Assembly: GCA_033065855.1 (NCBI GenBank)
Contig: JAVXUO010001744.1
Location: 167,571 to 231,570, forward strand
Source: Escallonia rubra
Taxonomy: Eukaryota; Streptophyta; Magnoliopsida; Escalloniales; Escalloniaceae
Reading direction: 5' to 3'
DNA length: 64,000 nucleotides
Shown piece by piece: positions 31,261 to 43,620 of this stretch. Positions within the stretch are counted from its first letter, which is position 1. Each line of letters opens with the position of its first letter. Below the pieces are notes generated by a model that did not search any database, was not told the DNA's origin, and saw only the letters and a program-made list of their open reading frames with translations. The position numbers and the translations under genes were made by a program.

Positions 31261-32126
31261 GATGTCTACGTGCTACGCGCGTGGATGTCTTCCATGATAT
31301 TTTGGTAAATGATAAAATAATTTCATGAAAATATGAATTAAAGAACAAAAAGGAAAATGCTTAACCACCAAGTCACCAACCATGAAACTGCACAAGTTCA
31401 GGCATATATTAATATATGTTTAAAGTTGTTCAACGACGTACTTAAAAATATTGCAAAGCATAGAAGACTACACATTTTAGTTATTTTGCAAGAATTACCA
31501 GGGAAGGAAGGAAAAAAAAAAAAAATAGCTGTGAATCTCTGACACATTTTTCTAATGACCATATTCTTCTCCGCTCCGATTTGGGTTTCTTCCTTTATTC
31601 CTTCCATGCATGAGGTGTTGGTGCTACTAAATGTAACTATCATTTGATAATAGAGACCGGCGTTCGGCATAATTTTGAGAATGCTCATTTAAGCACTTCA
31701 ATAAGAGGGCTTGTATTGAGTCTAGTAGCAGCAGCAGCAGAAGCAACACGCTCCTGCATCGAAGATTAACCAATCATATATGTGACAACATGTTTCTTAG
31801 AGGTAAAGGTGCTATATTAACCAGGAGGAGGATAGAGAGAATTACATCCATGGTTGTGCTCACAAAAATGGAAGACACAACATCATCATCCAATTCACAA
31901 ACTAAAATAAATACTCTGTAATCCTTAGCTGCCAAGTTATAAACCACCTATAATTGCCTTAATCCCGCATCTTCCACTGCATATTTTATGCATTATGCCG
32001 CATTAGCAACATTGCAAAGTATGAACGAGATTACCAACCACAGGATCTGGAGCATCATCTTTTTTGCACATAACTGAAGGAACCCCAGTGCCCAAATCAG
32101 CAGCCAATTTTGGCAGCCCAAGTTAA
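31261..32126. other. Intergenic with a short CAG microsatellite
   Basis: AT-rich; a small (GCA)5 run lies at about 31724-31740. The segment begins with GTCTACGTGCTACGCGCGTGG, a GC-rich hairpin core of the kind listed in the findings. No supported gene. Confidence 0.4.
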
Positions 32127-33269
32127 TTATGCATAATTTTGCTCTGGTGCACAATAGATACGCTCTCTAAGGTCATGTACCTCTGTTATGTCCAAATTGG
32201 CATAAATCTTTGTTGCGCTTGTGGAATTCAACTGGATATTCCCTGTTTTATGTTTGTCATAGAGATTTTGTAAAGAAAGCAATATCTCAGAAATTCAATA
32301 TACGCTACTAGAGTGAAATAAAAAGAATAAGTGGAACAACATTGAGGGGAGTATATCTAACCGTTGAATGTTTTGACTATTCCACCACAAACAATAAGCA
32401 CAACTGTGGTCGTGGTTTGTTCTTTTAGCAAATTCTCCAATTCTAAAGCCTTCTCCGACCATAGGGTCACCTTCAACTCTTGGCCCCTAAATATAACATA
32501 AATGCTTGTTAGTTACTCATCACTTTGGTGTTACTATGCAAAAGTTAGACATGAAAAGACAACATACCTGATGTTAATCAAAATGATATCTTTCTTCAAG
32601 AGTTGTTTTTGGGTTGTGGGTTTGACTCCAAGGTTCTCGATGTCGCAAACTTTTGACAGAATTCCAGCAACATCTAGACAAAGTTCAAAACAATTGGTTA
32701 TGCATTAGTCAAGTATAATATGGTATGATAGAATGGTTAATTCAAGATAATGAGGATGTTTTCACCTGTGAGGTATGTAACATCATGAGAGCGTTTGCTC
32801 GCATAGCTCCTCATAGCTGACAATCTCAAACTTGTGCTCAGGCATTTTATCAATATTTGGATTTAACTGCTGAATTTGTGTTGCATGGTACAACGTGATT
32901 ACCAATGTTATTTTTGACAACGGTCGGTATGTTCCTCTCCATTGAGAAAGCTTCATGTTTGAGACGAAGTAAACATTCCTTCCTTGAACTGGGGCATGAA
33001 TGTGGACCTTTGATTTTTCCTTAAGAGAACATGTATTTGATTTTCCTGCAAATATATTCTGCATAAAGAACTTTGTGTTGACAAATATATATTCTCACTT
33101 TATAAAGTAGTACTGTACATACCTCCCGGTCAAGAAATATTCTACTCGAGTTGATGATCTCATTCCTATTAGAATTAATCCCATCCCACATCCGTGTGAC
33201 CCTGACCTTAATGGTCCAGTCATCCTTCAAATCCGTGAGTTCAGATATGAGGCTATATTTTCCTGCCAT
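32127..33269 (-). pseudogene. RPA70-like (replication protein A large-subunit-like, DUF223-type) pseudogene, five exons
   Basis: RPA large-subunit relatives bind single-stranded DNA through OB folds. Exons on the minus strand: 33269-33123 (MAGKYSLISELTDLKDDWTI, then KVRVTRMWD), 33045-32766, 32673-32568 (DVAGILSKVCDIENLG), 32486-32362 (GQELKVTLWSEKALELENLL) and 32242-32127 (STSATKIYANLDITEV, stop TAA). All introns have GT and AG ends and phases that join correctly. Exon 2 has two one-base shifts: after QFKEG (before NVYFVSNM) and before HDVTYLT. About 200 residues cover the first DUF223 OB fold and part of the second; the C-terminal zinc domain is absent. RPA-like genes travel in some plant Helitrons, but I see no helicase or defined Helitron ends. 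Confidence 0.82.
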
Positions 33270-35290
33270 TGTTGTTCATGAAAGAGATTATAAAAATCGT
33301 TCAGTATATCAACTTATCTAAAAGTTTTTGTTTAACATATGGATTGGAAGTACAATGTATGACTAACTAATTCTAATGAAACAGTTTCAAAGCATTACTC
33401 ATGCATCCATTTTTAGACCAACTAATTCTAATTTATAGTTTTTCTTCTAGCTGAAGGAATTGGAGATAATTCATGTTAGAGATCCAATTCCTTTTCGAAA
33501 GCAAAAAGAGCCTGTTTCGTAGCAGGGCCTTGGCCTGGAGAGTATTGAGCAGCTTTTCTACAGTCATCCTAAGCATTGGTTTGCTTGTCAAAGTTGTTGC
33601 CTACTTTAGGCTCCAAAAGGCATGCATTTGAGACCTACGAAAAGTCGGATTCATATAGTGTTGAGAGCCATGATATCACCAGAGGTGTGATCGTGGTTCT
33701 AATGCCGCTTGCAGTGCTGCAAGATAAAGGTTAACCCCTCATCCAGTCCCTTAAAATCTAAGCCTTCTGGACCATGTAAATCTTATAATCCTGGATCCTC
33801 TTTCAATCATTGCTTCTCCGAATAATCATGTGCACACCTTGAAAGCGGCGTCGTCATGAAAATTCTGTGCCAAATGCCACTCAAAAACTTAACCAACTCA
33901 TTCATCCTTCAATTATATCAAATAGTTAACGTACATGTCTTTGAATTATATTGGCCGGTTAAGATCTTGCTACGGAACACTACCCATATGTTCTATTAAA
34001 TAAATTCCTGATGCGAAAAGATACTCGAGCCAAAGATGCAAATATTGGATAACAAAGTATTATGGAACATCCAACTTACCAATACGTCCCAGCGACATCA
34101 TTATGCTCCCTTCCCAACTCTTTCGTTCAAGCAAACTACTTATGCCTCAATTCTAAACTCAACTGACCACACACGAATGGAATCTGGTGTACCCATCCAA
34201 ACCTAAATCCAGTCCCTGGTAGGGACACTTAAGCGGCACATATACCTAGACTACATTGTTTCTATAGAGGTATAAAGCAGGAACATGTGGCTTTAAGCTC
34301 ATATTTAGCAAAAGTCCATCGAAAAGAGTTGTATAATCTCCACAGCATGTAGATTCTAATAAGCAAGAGGAAGGCCGTGCAATCATACTACTCCTATGAA
34401 TTTCTATAGCAGGTGGTGTCCTCTATACAACGCCAATCGAAGATATGTTAATAGTCAATGTTACCAATCAATTTGGTGGACTGCGATAGTAGAATCTAAA
34501 ATGAATGAGATGAAATCAATTCAAGTACCTTTTTCTAGCGCAGAGAAACTGGAGCAGCAATTCCTGGAGCAGAAGATTGGAGAAGGGAGGGGGTGTAATT
34601 GTCATGGTTTTACACTGTTGTGTCTATCTTTGGGGCTTAGAATCCCAATAACATAAGAATTGTGTTTTCTCGTGGGAAGGTGTAGAAGAAATGTGTTTTC
34701 TCCCAATGACTTCTATTGGTATCAGGTATTTAGAAGTTAGAAGAATTGGGTTTCAGTTTTTAGGTGTAGAAGAATTGGGTTTCAGGTATTCGTAAGTGGG
34801 CCCTGTCGTTAGTTCCATCCAGCTTGGCATCCGTAAGACAATCAAGTAAATAATGCTTTGCATTACCTGGTAACATTCCAGGTGTTTGAAGTTGTTAATG
34901 ACACTTCGCTTCTTTGCACTCCTTATACACCCACAAAAGCAATAATGCAAAAAGATACATGAATTTGTCAATTAAACTCTTACAAAATCACCATGACTCA
35001 AAGTCCTACAAATAAGAATCTTCCTGATGGTGAGCGTGGAAGAAAGAATGATGGAATTTTAGGGGACATGGATGACTAACACTGGAAGGAGTTTATAAAG
35101 TTTTCTTTTGTGAAGTGTTGTACCAATGTTAAGAGGTAAAGAAAAATTGAACACTTCATTTGCTTGAAGAGCCCAATTAAGTCGGGGGACTCTCACAAAT
35201 ATGATGACGTGTCGCAAAATTAAGAGGGGTAAAAAGGAAAAATAACACTAAAAAAAGCTTATGTGTCGCCCCGACGACGCACGACGCTTC
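33270..35290. other. Intergenic
   Basis: No gene supported. Near 34660-34790 a short phrase (GTGTAGAAGAA(T/A)TGGGTTTCAG type) recurs two or three times. A GC-normal stretch at 33480-33960 has short minus-strand frames that match nothing I recognise. Confidence 0.35.
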
Positions 35291-35293
35291 GTC

Positions 35294-35360
35294 TATTATA
35301 TATTTATATGATATGATATGATATGATATATATATATAGATATATATATATATATATATT
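35294..35360. repeat. AT/GATAT microsatellite
   Basis: Runs of (ATATG)n followed by (AT)n and TAGATATATA. Confidence 0.9.
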
Positions 35361-35535
35361 TGCATTCTTGTGCTTACCAATCCATAAATTTAGTGTCGTA
35401 CAGTTTATGGACTTAAAAATCTTGATTTCTCGGTTCTTTTAATCAAACTAGTAAGGATCACGTGCTTTACACGTTATATAGTGATTCGAAAGAAAAATGT
35501 TAGAAATTTTAGTGAAAAGTATAATTGAAATTAAT

Positions 35536-35930
35536 TAATACGACTATTACAGTTAAACCATAATAAATAAATCAGTTGTTAGCTGCTGATCAAATACTCG
35601 AACGAAGTAATTTGAATAATGTTCAAAAACCTAAGTTTTTCACCTTATATACATATGCATTATATTAATAATATAAACACAATACCAAAAACGTTAGCGA
35701 AAAGCTTAGCATTAGATTAATAATATAAATACAATACCAAAATAAAATTAATGAATATGATTATTACCGTTAAACCATAATAAATAAATCAGTTGTTAGT
35801 TACTGATCAAATACTCGAACGAAGTAATTTCAGTAATGTTAAAAAAAACCCTAAGTTTTTCCCCTTATATACATATGCATTAGATTAATAATATATATAC
35901 AATACCAAAAAAGTTCATCAAGAATAATTT
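35536..35930. repeat. ~210-bp direct duplication
   Basis: About 35536-35700 and 35748-35915 share TTAAACCATAATAAATAAAT, CTGATCAAATACTCGAACGA, CTAAGTTTTTC and TTATATACATATGCATTA in the same order. A fainter relative lies at about 39565-39615. Confidence 0.85.
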
Positions 35931-36299
35931 CTAACCTAAATCATGTATTAGATAATAAGACATATATCATCAAATTAAAAATGAAAAAAAAATATTACTT
36001 ATTGCATAATGTTTTGAGAGTTAAGAAAACCATAACAACCCACTATTTTACAAAGCACAAAATAACACATAAATTCATCATAAAAGTTCAAGAGGAATGC
36101 CTAGTCGACCTTGTAGATAGTTTGACTTGTATCTATATCGGTAAAGTTTAAATTTGCAGTCATATGCAATAAAGTTAGTAGACGCAATAGCCTATCCATT
36201 TAAAATATATATTGTATATAAATAAATAGCATAATAATACCTGAACTTATGAACAGTTTAGTGAAAATTAATGTGTTCATTTTATTGATTTTGATGGTG

Positions 36300-39200
36300 G
36301 CATCAGTGTTAGGTTTTAATAGTTTTTGTTTTCAAAAGTTGAACATATATATACGATTGGATTAAATCCAGTCCCGCGTTGATTGAATTCAATCTTTTGT
36401 TACTAAAAGATACATAAGTGAATTTTTAACCTCTTCAGCACTCCCCTTGGAATCATTTTTATATAGTGGCCCCAGATCTACACATGTTTTGGTTATATTT
36501 ATTCAATCTAAAAGATACATTGGAGAACTTTTAACCTCTTCTAGCAGTAGATTCTTTAAATTCAGTCAAAAATATTGTAATTAGCCTCATCTTATAAATT
36601 TAAAATGGAAATTTTAAACAAAAAATATTTAGCCATTTAATATCTTAATATTATTTTGTATGATGTGCCAGATCCTCATCCTTTTTGTTTATATTCACAT
36701 TCTTTTGCCACTAAAGGACACATTAGAAAACTTAAAAAGAGTATTTCAAGAAAAATAAATATTTACTTATTTAATCCCTTACATATCAAAACTTGGGAGT
36801 TTTCAAACTAAAAACAATATTAATCATTGGAACTCAAATAAATCAGAATCTTTATCAATTCGATTTCACCTAATCCTATCACTTATAATAGTGAAATATA
36901 CGAAGATAATAGCCATATAAAGAATATGTTATCATGCAAATATATGGTATTCCGGACTACAATGGATCATATAAAAACATTACCAGTATGAAGAATATGT
37001 TGTCATACAAATAGGGGTATTCCAATAACTCAAATACGAACATAGGATTATGTACTTGCCACGAATTCAAATTATATTTAAGAGCATAATCTTATGATCT
37101 AGCGATTCTTATGCATTTAAAAGTTTCTAAAAAGCTCTAATTTAGCGATAGCTTTATTAGCACTAATATGTCCATATTCAAAATCTAGAATTAAACTTTA
37201 GTTTTATGATAGTTTCAATGTACTAATATTTTTGTATTGAAATCTATATACATGCATAATAATACAAATGTGTAGCATATGCATCGACATACAAATATAA
37301 AATGAAAAATTAAAAAAGGATTGAGTTTCTAAAAAAGTATTAATGTACTTTAGATATACTTCATTTCTTCTAGAAGGGTATAGAAAACTCTATTATCTGC
37401 AAGTTGTTTTCTCTCTTATCTACAAGTTGTTTTCTTTAATCAAATTTGAAGGAGAAGATGTAATAGCTCTAAAGTAGTTTAGTTTTAACATGAATGGAGG
37501 CGGTAAGTTTTTATAAGAAATTTTTCAGTAGTCCAAAAACATGCAGAAGTTCAAGAATAATTTTATAGGATTTTCTTAGGGATATTTTCCTTTTTTAAAG
37601 TAAAGGTCAGAACAACCTTAACTCTAACAAAAGCATATATTGCAATAAGAATATTTCAGGGGAAAATACTTGATATCCTAAAAAGAAGTATAAAGAACAC
37701 CTTATTTTTTTTTAACAAAACTCTAACTCAGAATATGTATTTAATGAGAAAAAGAAATATAAGTGAAAAACTCCAACAATCAATACTATTGTAATGAAAA
37801 CTTCAGATTAAAATGCATGTTAAGGAAAAAAGAAAAAATTAAAGGATTAGCCATTTAATCCCAATCAGGATTACATATGCATTTTAAAAATCTTTAAAAA
37901 CTCCAATTTTATGATACCTACCTTACGCCAGTATGTCTGTTTTCAAAATTTAGAATTAAACTTTAGGTTTACGATAGTTTCAATGTACTAATATATCAAT
38001 ATTGAAATCTATATACATGCCTAATAATTCAAAATCTGTAGTATACGCATCAAAATACAAAATAAAAAAAATTGAGTTTCTTACAAAAAAAATTCAATTT
38101 ATTTTAGGTATATTAGATTCCTCCTAAAAGACTATAGAAATCTTTGTTCTCTGCAATTTGTTTTCTTGATCGAATTGATGGGAAAATGTAGTAGCTTTAA
38201 GTTTTTTTTTTTTTTTTTGACGTGAATGGAGGCGATAGGTTTTTGATTAAAAAAATTTCAGTAATCATAGAGCTTGCAGGAGTTTAAGGATGATTTTTTA
38301 GGATTTTCATAGAGGGTTTTCCCTATTTTTCTTAACAAAAGTCTAAACAACTACTAAATTCTAACAAAAGCATGCATTCCAATAAGGAAATTTTATAGGA
38401 AGAGCCTTGATATCCTAAGAAAAGTCAAAATAACACTCTAATTCAAAATGAATATTTAATGGAGAAAAGTTCCAAGTGAAAAACACCATTAATCAGCACT
38501 AACATTTTATGAAGATTTTAATTTAGAAAGAGCATCTTAAGGGGAAAAAATGATTAGTCATTTAATTCCAGTCACGATTACATATGCATTTAGAAAATTG
38601 TAAAAAACTCTAATTTTACGTTAACTTCCTTACACCAATATGCATATTCAACATCTAGAATGAAACTTTAGGTTATGATAGTTTCAACGTACTAACATGC
38701 TTGTATTGAAATCTCTATACATAAACAATAATTCAGATCTGTAGCATACGCATTAATATACCAATACATGTAAATTTTGAAAAGATCGAAATTCTGACAA
38801 AAAAATTCAATTTAGTATAGGTATATTAGATTTCTCCCAAAAGACTATTGAAAACTCTATTCTCTGCAACTTGTTATATTTTTATTTTTTTCAAATTTGA
38901 TGGAAAGATGTAGTAGCTTTAAGGTAGTTTAGTTTTGATTTGGATAGGTGGTAGGTTTAGATAAAATATTTTAGTAATCAGGGAGCATGCAGGAATGAAC
39001 GGGTTATACGATTTTCATAAGGTTTTTTTTTTTTCATAAAAGTCAAAATAACACTTATCTCTAATAAAAACATATATTCTAATAAGTACATTTTAAGAAA
39101 AGTGGCTTGATTTTCAAGAGAAGTTAAAAAAATACCCTTGTTTTTTAGTAGCACACTTTTTCAAAAAGGGTATTTAATGAAAAAAAAAAGTTTTAAGTCA

Positions 39201-42200
39201 AAAGTCAAAACAATCCTTAGCTCTAACAAAAACATATATTCTAATAAGGGTATTTTAAGGAAAGAGGTTTGATATCCTATGAGAAGTAAAAAGAACACCC
39301 TCGTTTTTTAATAACTCTCTAATTCAAAAAGAGTATTTAATGAAAAATATATATTTTAAGTCAAAAATTCCCATAATCACTCCCAATCTTGTAAAAAGAT
39401 TTCATTTGAAGAGAGCATCTTAAAAAAAGAAAAGATTAGCCATTTAAGCCCATCTTAAGGAAAGAATCACGTGCTTTGAAAGTTAAAAAACGATTCAAAA
39501 TGAAAATGGCATAAAAATCTTAATAGGCAACACAATTAGGCTTAACTACTACAACTACTTTAACTGAATCGTAATAAGCAAATCAAATTGTCAAATGCTA
39601 ATCAAAGACTCGAACATAGAAGTTCATTGCAGAAAACATGCTCTCACTTTCAAATGTGAATTGCTAATGACGATTACGGCCAATTTTTGTTACTATTTAT
39701 CATACTTGTTTCTTTTATCACATCAAGTTGTTACTAAAAGGAATTCTAATTTTCATATTAAATCTGGTTACCCAAAGGTACACTGACATTGTAATCAGTT
39801 TCAAACATTTTTCAGAATTATTTAATTCTCAGCAAACACTAAAAGTTTGGCATTGCAAAAAATAAAGTTGAAGAAAGTTTTCTAGAGCTATTTTGACGCA
39901 CATAAAATGTAACGTGAAGTGCATCTACTGGAGTTGCCTAATCTCTAGTAATATAATTTCATGGCATGTATATAAGTCTAGAAAGTGTGAGACAAACATG
40001 GAAAAACTGAGAAAAAGTTTGATTTATAATTAAGTAATCTATTTTATTTTTCTTCTAGTATGTTGTCTTTTTTTCTGTTAAATAATTTATAGTGTACTTT
40101 AAAGCTCTCTTTTATTTTAACATAGCATGATGTTATTAATCTTAACTAGTACTATTAGGCTATTAATTTTGTTGCGCATGTTGTTTAGCATATAATTTTC
40201 ACAAGATTTTTGTTTTAACACAAATCATTTTATTTATTTTGATAATACCACACGTACTAATCTTAAACGCCAATAGAATGTCATTAGTCGACAAATTTAA
40301 TTTCGCAACAACATATAAAAGTTAGTAAATGCAATAGTAGGTCCACATCAAAAAAAGACAAATAAAAAACATGATAATACCTGAACTTAGGAACGATTCT
40401 CCGAGGAGTATAAAAAATTAATGTGTTCTTTTTATTGATCTTGATCTAGGCAAGTTTTAAGATTAAGATTTGACACGAGCTTTTTAAAGGTGAGCAAAGA
40501 TTTATATGGTGGGGCTTGATACACACTCGGTTTGGTTAAATTCATACTCTTATGTCACTAAAAGATGCATTAGTGAACTTTTAAGCTCTTTAGCGATAAA
40601 ATATTTATTTTAGCCCAAAAACGTTGTAACCGATTACCTAATTAATCGGACTTTCTGACAGGTGTCAGATATATAAATGAGTGAAAAAAGATATCTTAAC
40701 AACATGGTCTTGACGATTACATAAGCATTGCTCTTATGGGATCAAAGCTTGGGAAATGACAGGTTTCCAATGTTCGTTTATCATGAAAGTAAATTTGTGC
40801 TATTGTACGTGTTATTAAGTTTATACATTTGAGTTAGTTATTACACTTGCAAATTTTTATATTATTTTGTCAAGTCCAACTAACTAATCAAGTATTGAAG
40901 TAACAAAATAAAAGTTCTTGAAGATATATGTTAATAAGATGCAAATTAGAACTCATCTACAATCCCAAGCTCAGGATAACTTGATTCAATTCAATTTATT
41001 TATATGTAAAAAATTTGTAACTCGGTATTCTTTGTTTGTAAAAAATTAATGTTCGAAAAAAGTTGAAACTCTTAATCTGGATATAAATTGCATAATATTC
41101 AAAAGCTTTGAATCTAGTTTTTTTCGTGAAAACTATAAACTTAATTAAAAGTCGAAAAACACCCTTAGTTTTAGCAAACTCCAAAATTCAAAAAGAAAGC
41201 TAAAATTGAAAAAGGTACTTCAGAGAAAAAGGTTTAATACTATGGTGAAAGTAAAAAACATCCTTAGTTTAAAATAAACTCTAACCTGTATAAAAGGGCA
41301 TTTTGAATAATAAAATTTTTATAAAGGTGTTTTCAAGGAAGAAATGTTCGGCTACACGGTGGGACGGGATCCACACCAGTTCTGAATAAATGCATATTAT
41401 TTTTTCACTAAAAGATGCATTACTGAACTTTTAAATTCTTTAGCGACGAAAATGTTTAAATTTAGTCACAAATATTGTAATTTAGCTTCACCCTTTCTAA
41501 ACATGAAATCACCCTTCATTTTTGTAACCCTTTCATATTTAAAAAGTCGAAAGCATCCTTAACTCTTGTAAACTTTTTAAACTTAAAGAGGGCATTTTTA
41601 AGGAGATAATGTAAGTATTTAAATTCCACAAAAAAAATTATATTTTAGCCTCATCCTTTGAAAAGTCATAACCACGCCAAATTCCCAGAAACTTTTTAAA
41701 TTTTAAAAAATATCTTAACCAAAAAAAAATAAAATTGTTGAGCCGTTTAACTCCTTGCGTATCAAAACTTGAGACGTTTCACGCTGGAAAAAATTTATTA
41801 ATCATTCGAGCTCAAATAAATTAGAGTCTTTATTAAGTTGTTTTCAGCTAATTCTATGACCTATGAAAGTGTCTTATACAAAAATAGTAACCATATGAAG
41901 AACATATTGTCATGCAAATATATGGTACTCCGAATTACAATGGAACATAGAAAGACAATAATCATATAAATAACATGTTACCATGCGACTAAGTGTATTC
42001 CAATAACTCTATACGAACTTAAGATTATTTATTTTCTATGAATCCAAATTGTAACGAGGAACCGAATGGTTTGATGTAGCGAATCTTAAAAGTCATGATT
42101 ATATATGCATTTTAAAATTTTAAAATAACTCTAGTCTTGCGATAGCTTCCTTACAACACATGTATGCATTCAAAACGGGAAATAAACTTCAATTTTACGA

Positions 42201-43620
42201 TAACTTCAATATATTAATTTGTTTATATATATTGAAGTCTATATGCATGCACAATAATTCAAGATTACAGAAAACTCTATTATATGCAATTTGTTTTCTT
42301 TAATCAAGTATGATTGTGAAGACGTAATAGTTATAAGGGAGTTTAATTTGAACGTGAATGAATGAAAGTTTTGGTAGGATTTTTCCAATAAAGATGTTCA
42401 AAGAGTATGCGATAGTAGTTTAAGGGTGATTTTACAAGATTTTTATAGGATTTTTTTCTTTCTTCTTTCATAAAAGTCAATTCAGCTCTGAACTCTAGCG
42501 AAATCATATGTTCCAATAAAGTATTTTAAGAAAATAAGCTTGATATGCTAAGAGCTCCAACTGAGAAGATTGTGTTCGATTATATCAGTAAATACATTCC
42601 AAATGCACCATTTTTGGCAGCAGTCTTAATAAGAATGTACTTCCATGACTCTTTTCTAAGGGTAAGTATCAGTACTCCTTTCAATTTTCCTCTCATATAA
42701 ATTTTAGCTTTAGGCACCTCATTCAGCATCCCTGCAGGTCCATATTTGAGAACACTGGATCACCCCAGTTGAGTTGGGTTCATGGTAGGTGCTAGGTGCT
42801 ACGCTTTTTTGTTGTATACTGTACGACTACTTTGCATATTCATCATTCTAAAATGTCTTAGTACTTTGTTAGTTCCGTGTTGGCATGCTGCTTTATTATT
42901 ATGCTATTCCACAATCCTAACACACTATAAAATTCTGTCCTATTGGTTGTTTCAACCATGACAATTCAATTGCAGTCTTAACACAATACTTCGATCAGTA
43001 GCTATATCTCGATTTACTAAGCATTGTCAAGCTTTGGAATCAGAAAGTAGAACTTGCTAGACGTAAAATATTCTCAAGTAATACACCACAAAGAATTCAA
43101 AAAAACATAAAAAGAAAAGCGTGATCAAAGATATTAATAAGAAATCACCTCTCTCCTTCTAACTTTCTCCTAAGAGCTTGATGAATATTGGAGCTATCAT
43201 GATTGTAGAGGCTGGTGGTTCTAGGTAACGTGAATGGAGGCAAGATGAAGGTAGGGTTCTGAGTCCATGAGTTTAAGTATAATTAGATAGGGTTTCTTTT
43301 CTTCTTTTTTTTTTTTTTGTGTGGTTACAAGCCAAAACAATCCTAAAATTTAATCAAACCAATATGCTCCAATAAGGGTAGTTTAGGAAAGATGCTTCAT
43401 AATGCATAAGAAGTCAAAAACTCCCTTATATTTTACTAAGCCTCAACTCCAAATAAGGGCATTTAATGGAAAAGAAATGTTATAAGTCAAAAATACCCTC
43501 ACTCACTCTTAAAAATCATTTAGAGAAGGGTATTCTAAAGAAAGAAAAGATTAGTCATTTAAGCTCATACGTGCTTTTATATATGTATATATAGATATAT
43601 AGATATAGATAAGCTTGATT
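36300..43620. repeat. AT-rich region of diverged ~0.7-kb repeats
   Basis: Three sets of anchors recur in order. ACTCTAATTT...GATA...TTAC-type blocks follow ATGCATTTAAAA at about 37100, 37870, 38580 and 42100. TTTGA(A/T)GG(A/G)...GATGTA(A/G)TAGCT...GTTTAGTTTT followed by GAATGGAGGCG lies at about 37445, 38175 and 38900, with weaker copies at 42305 and 43220. TCTAACAAAAGCATATATT..AATAAG lies at about 37620, 38355, 39055, 39210, 42490 and 43350. The central spacing is 700-770 bases. A second motif (CACTAAAAGATGCATTA(G/C)TGAAC) recurs at 36400, 40555 and 41395. No coding capacity except the peroxidase scrap at 42.6 kb. Confidence 0.65.
42548..42661 (+). pseudogene. Orphan exon 1 end of a class III peroxidase gene
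   Basis: The frame GAG at 42563 onward reads EKIVFDYISKYIPNAPF, LAAVLIRMYFHDSFLR, followed at once by a splice donor GTAAGT (42662). This matches the end of the first exon of secreted class III peroxidases, where the distal haem-pocket motif R-M-x-F-H-D-C-F occurs. Here the disulphide cysteine of HDCF is serine. No signal peptide, second exon or proximal histidine region is found nearby, so it is a relic in the repeat region. Confidence 0.75.

Noticed and set aside
33480-33960. Possible exon on the minus strand with RKAAQYSPGQG-type residues
   Set aside because: Several stops, no splice logic and no known protein match.
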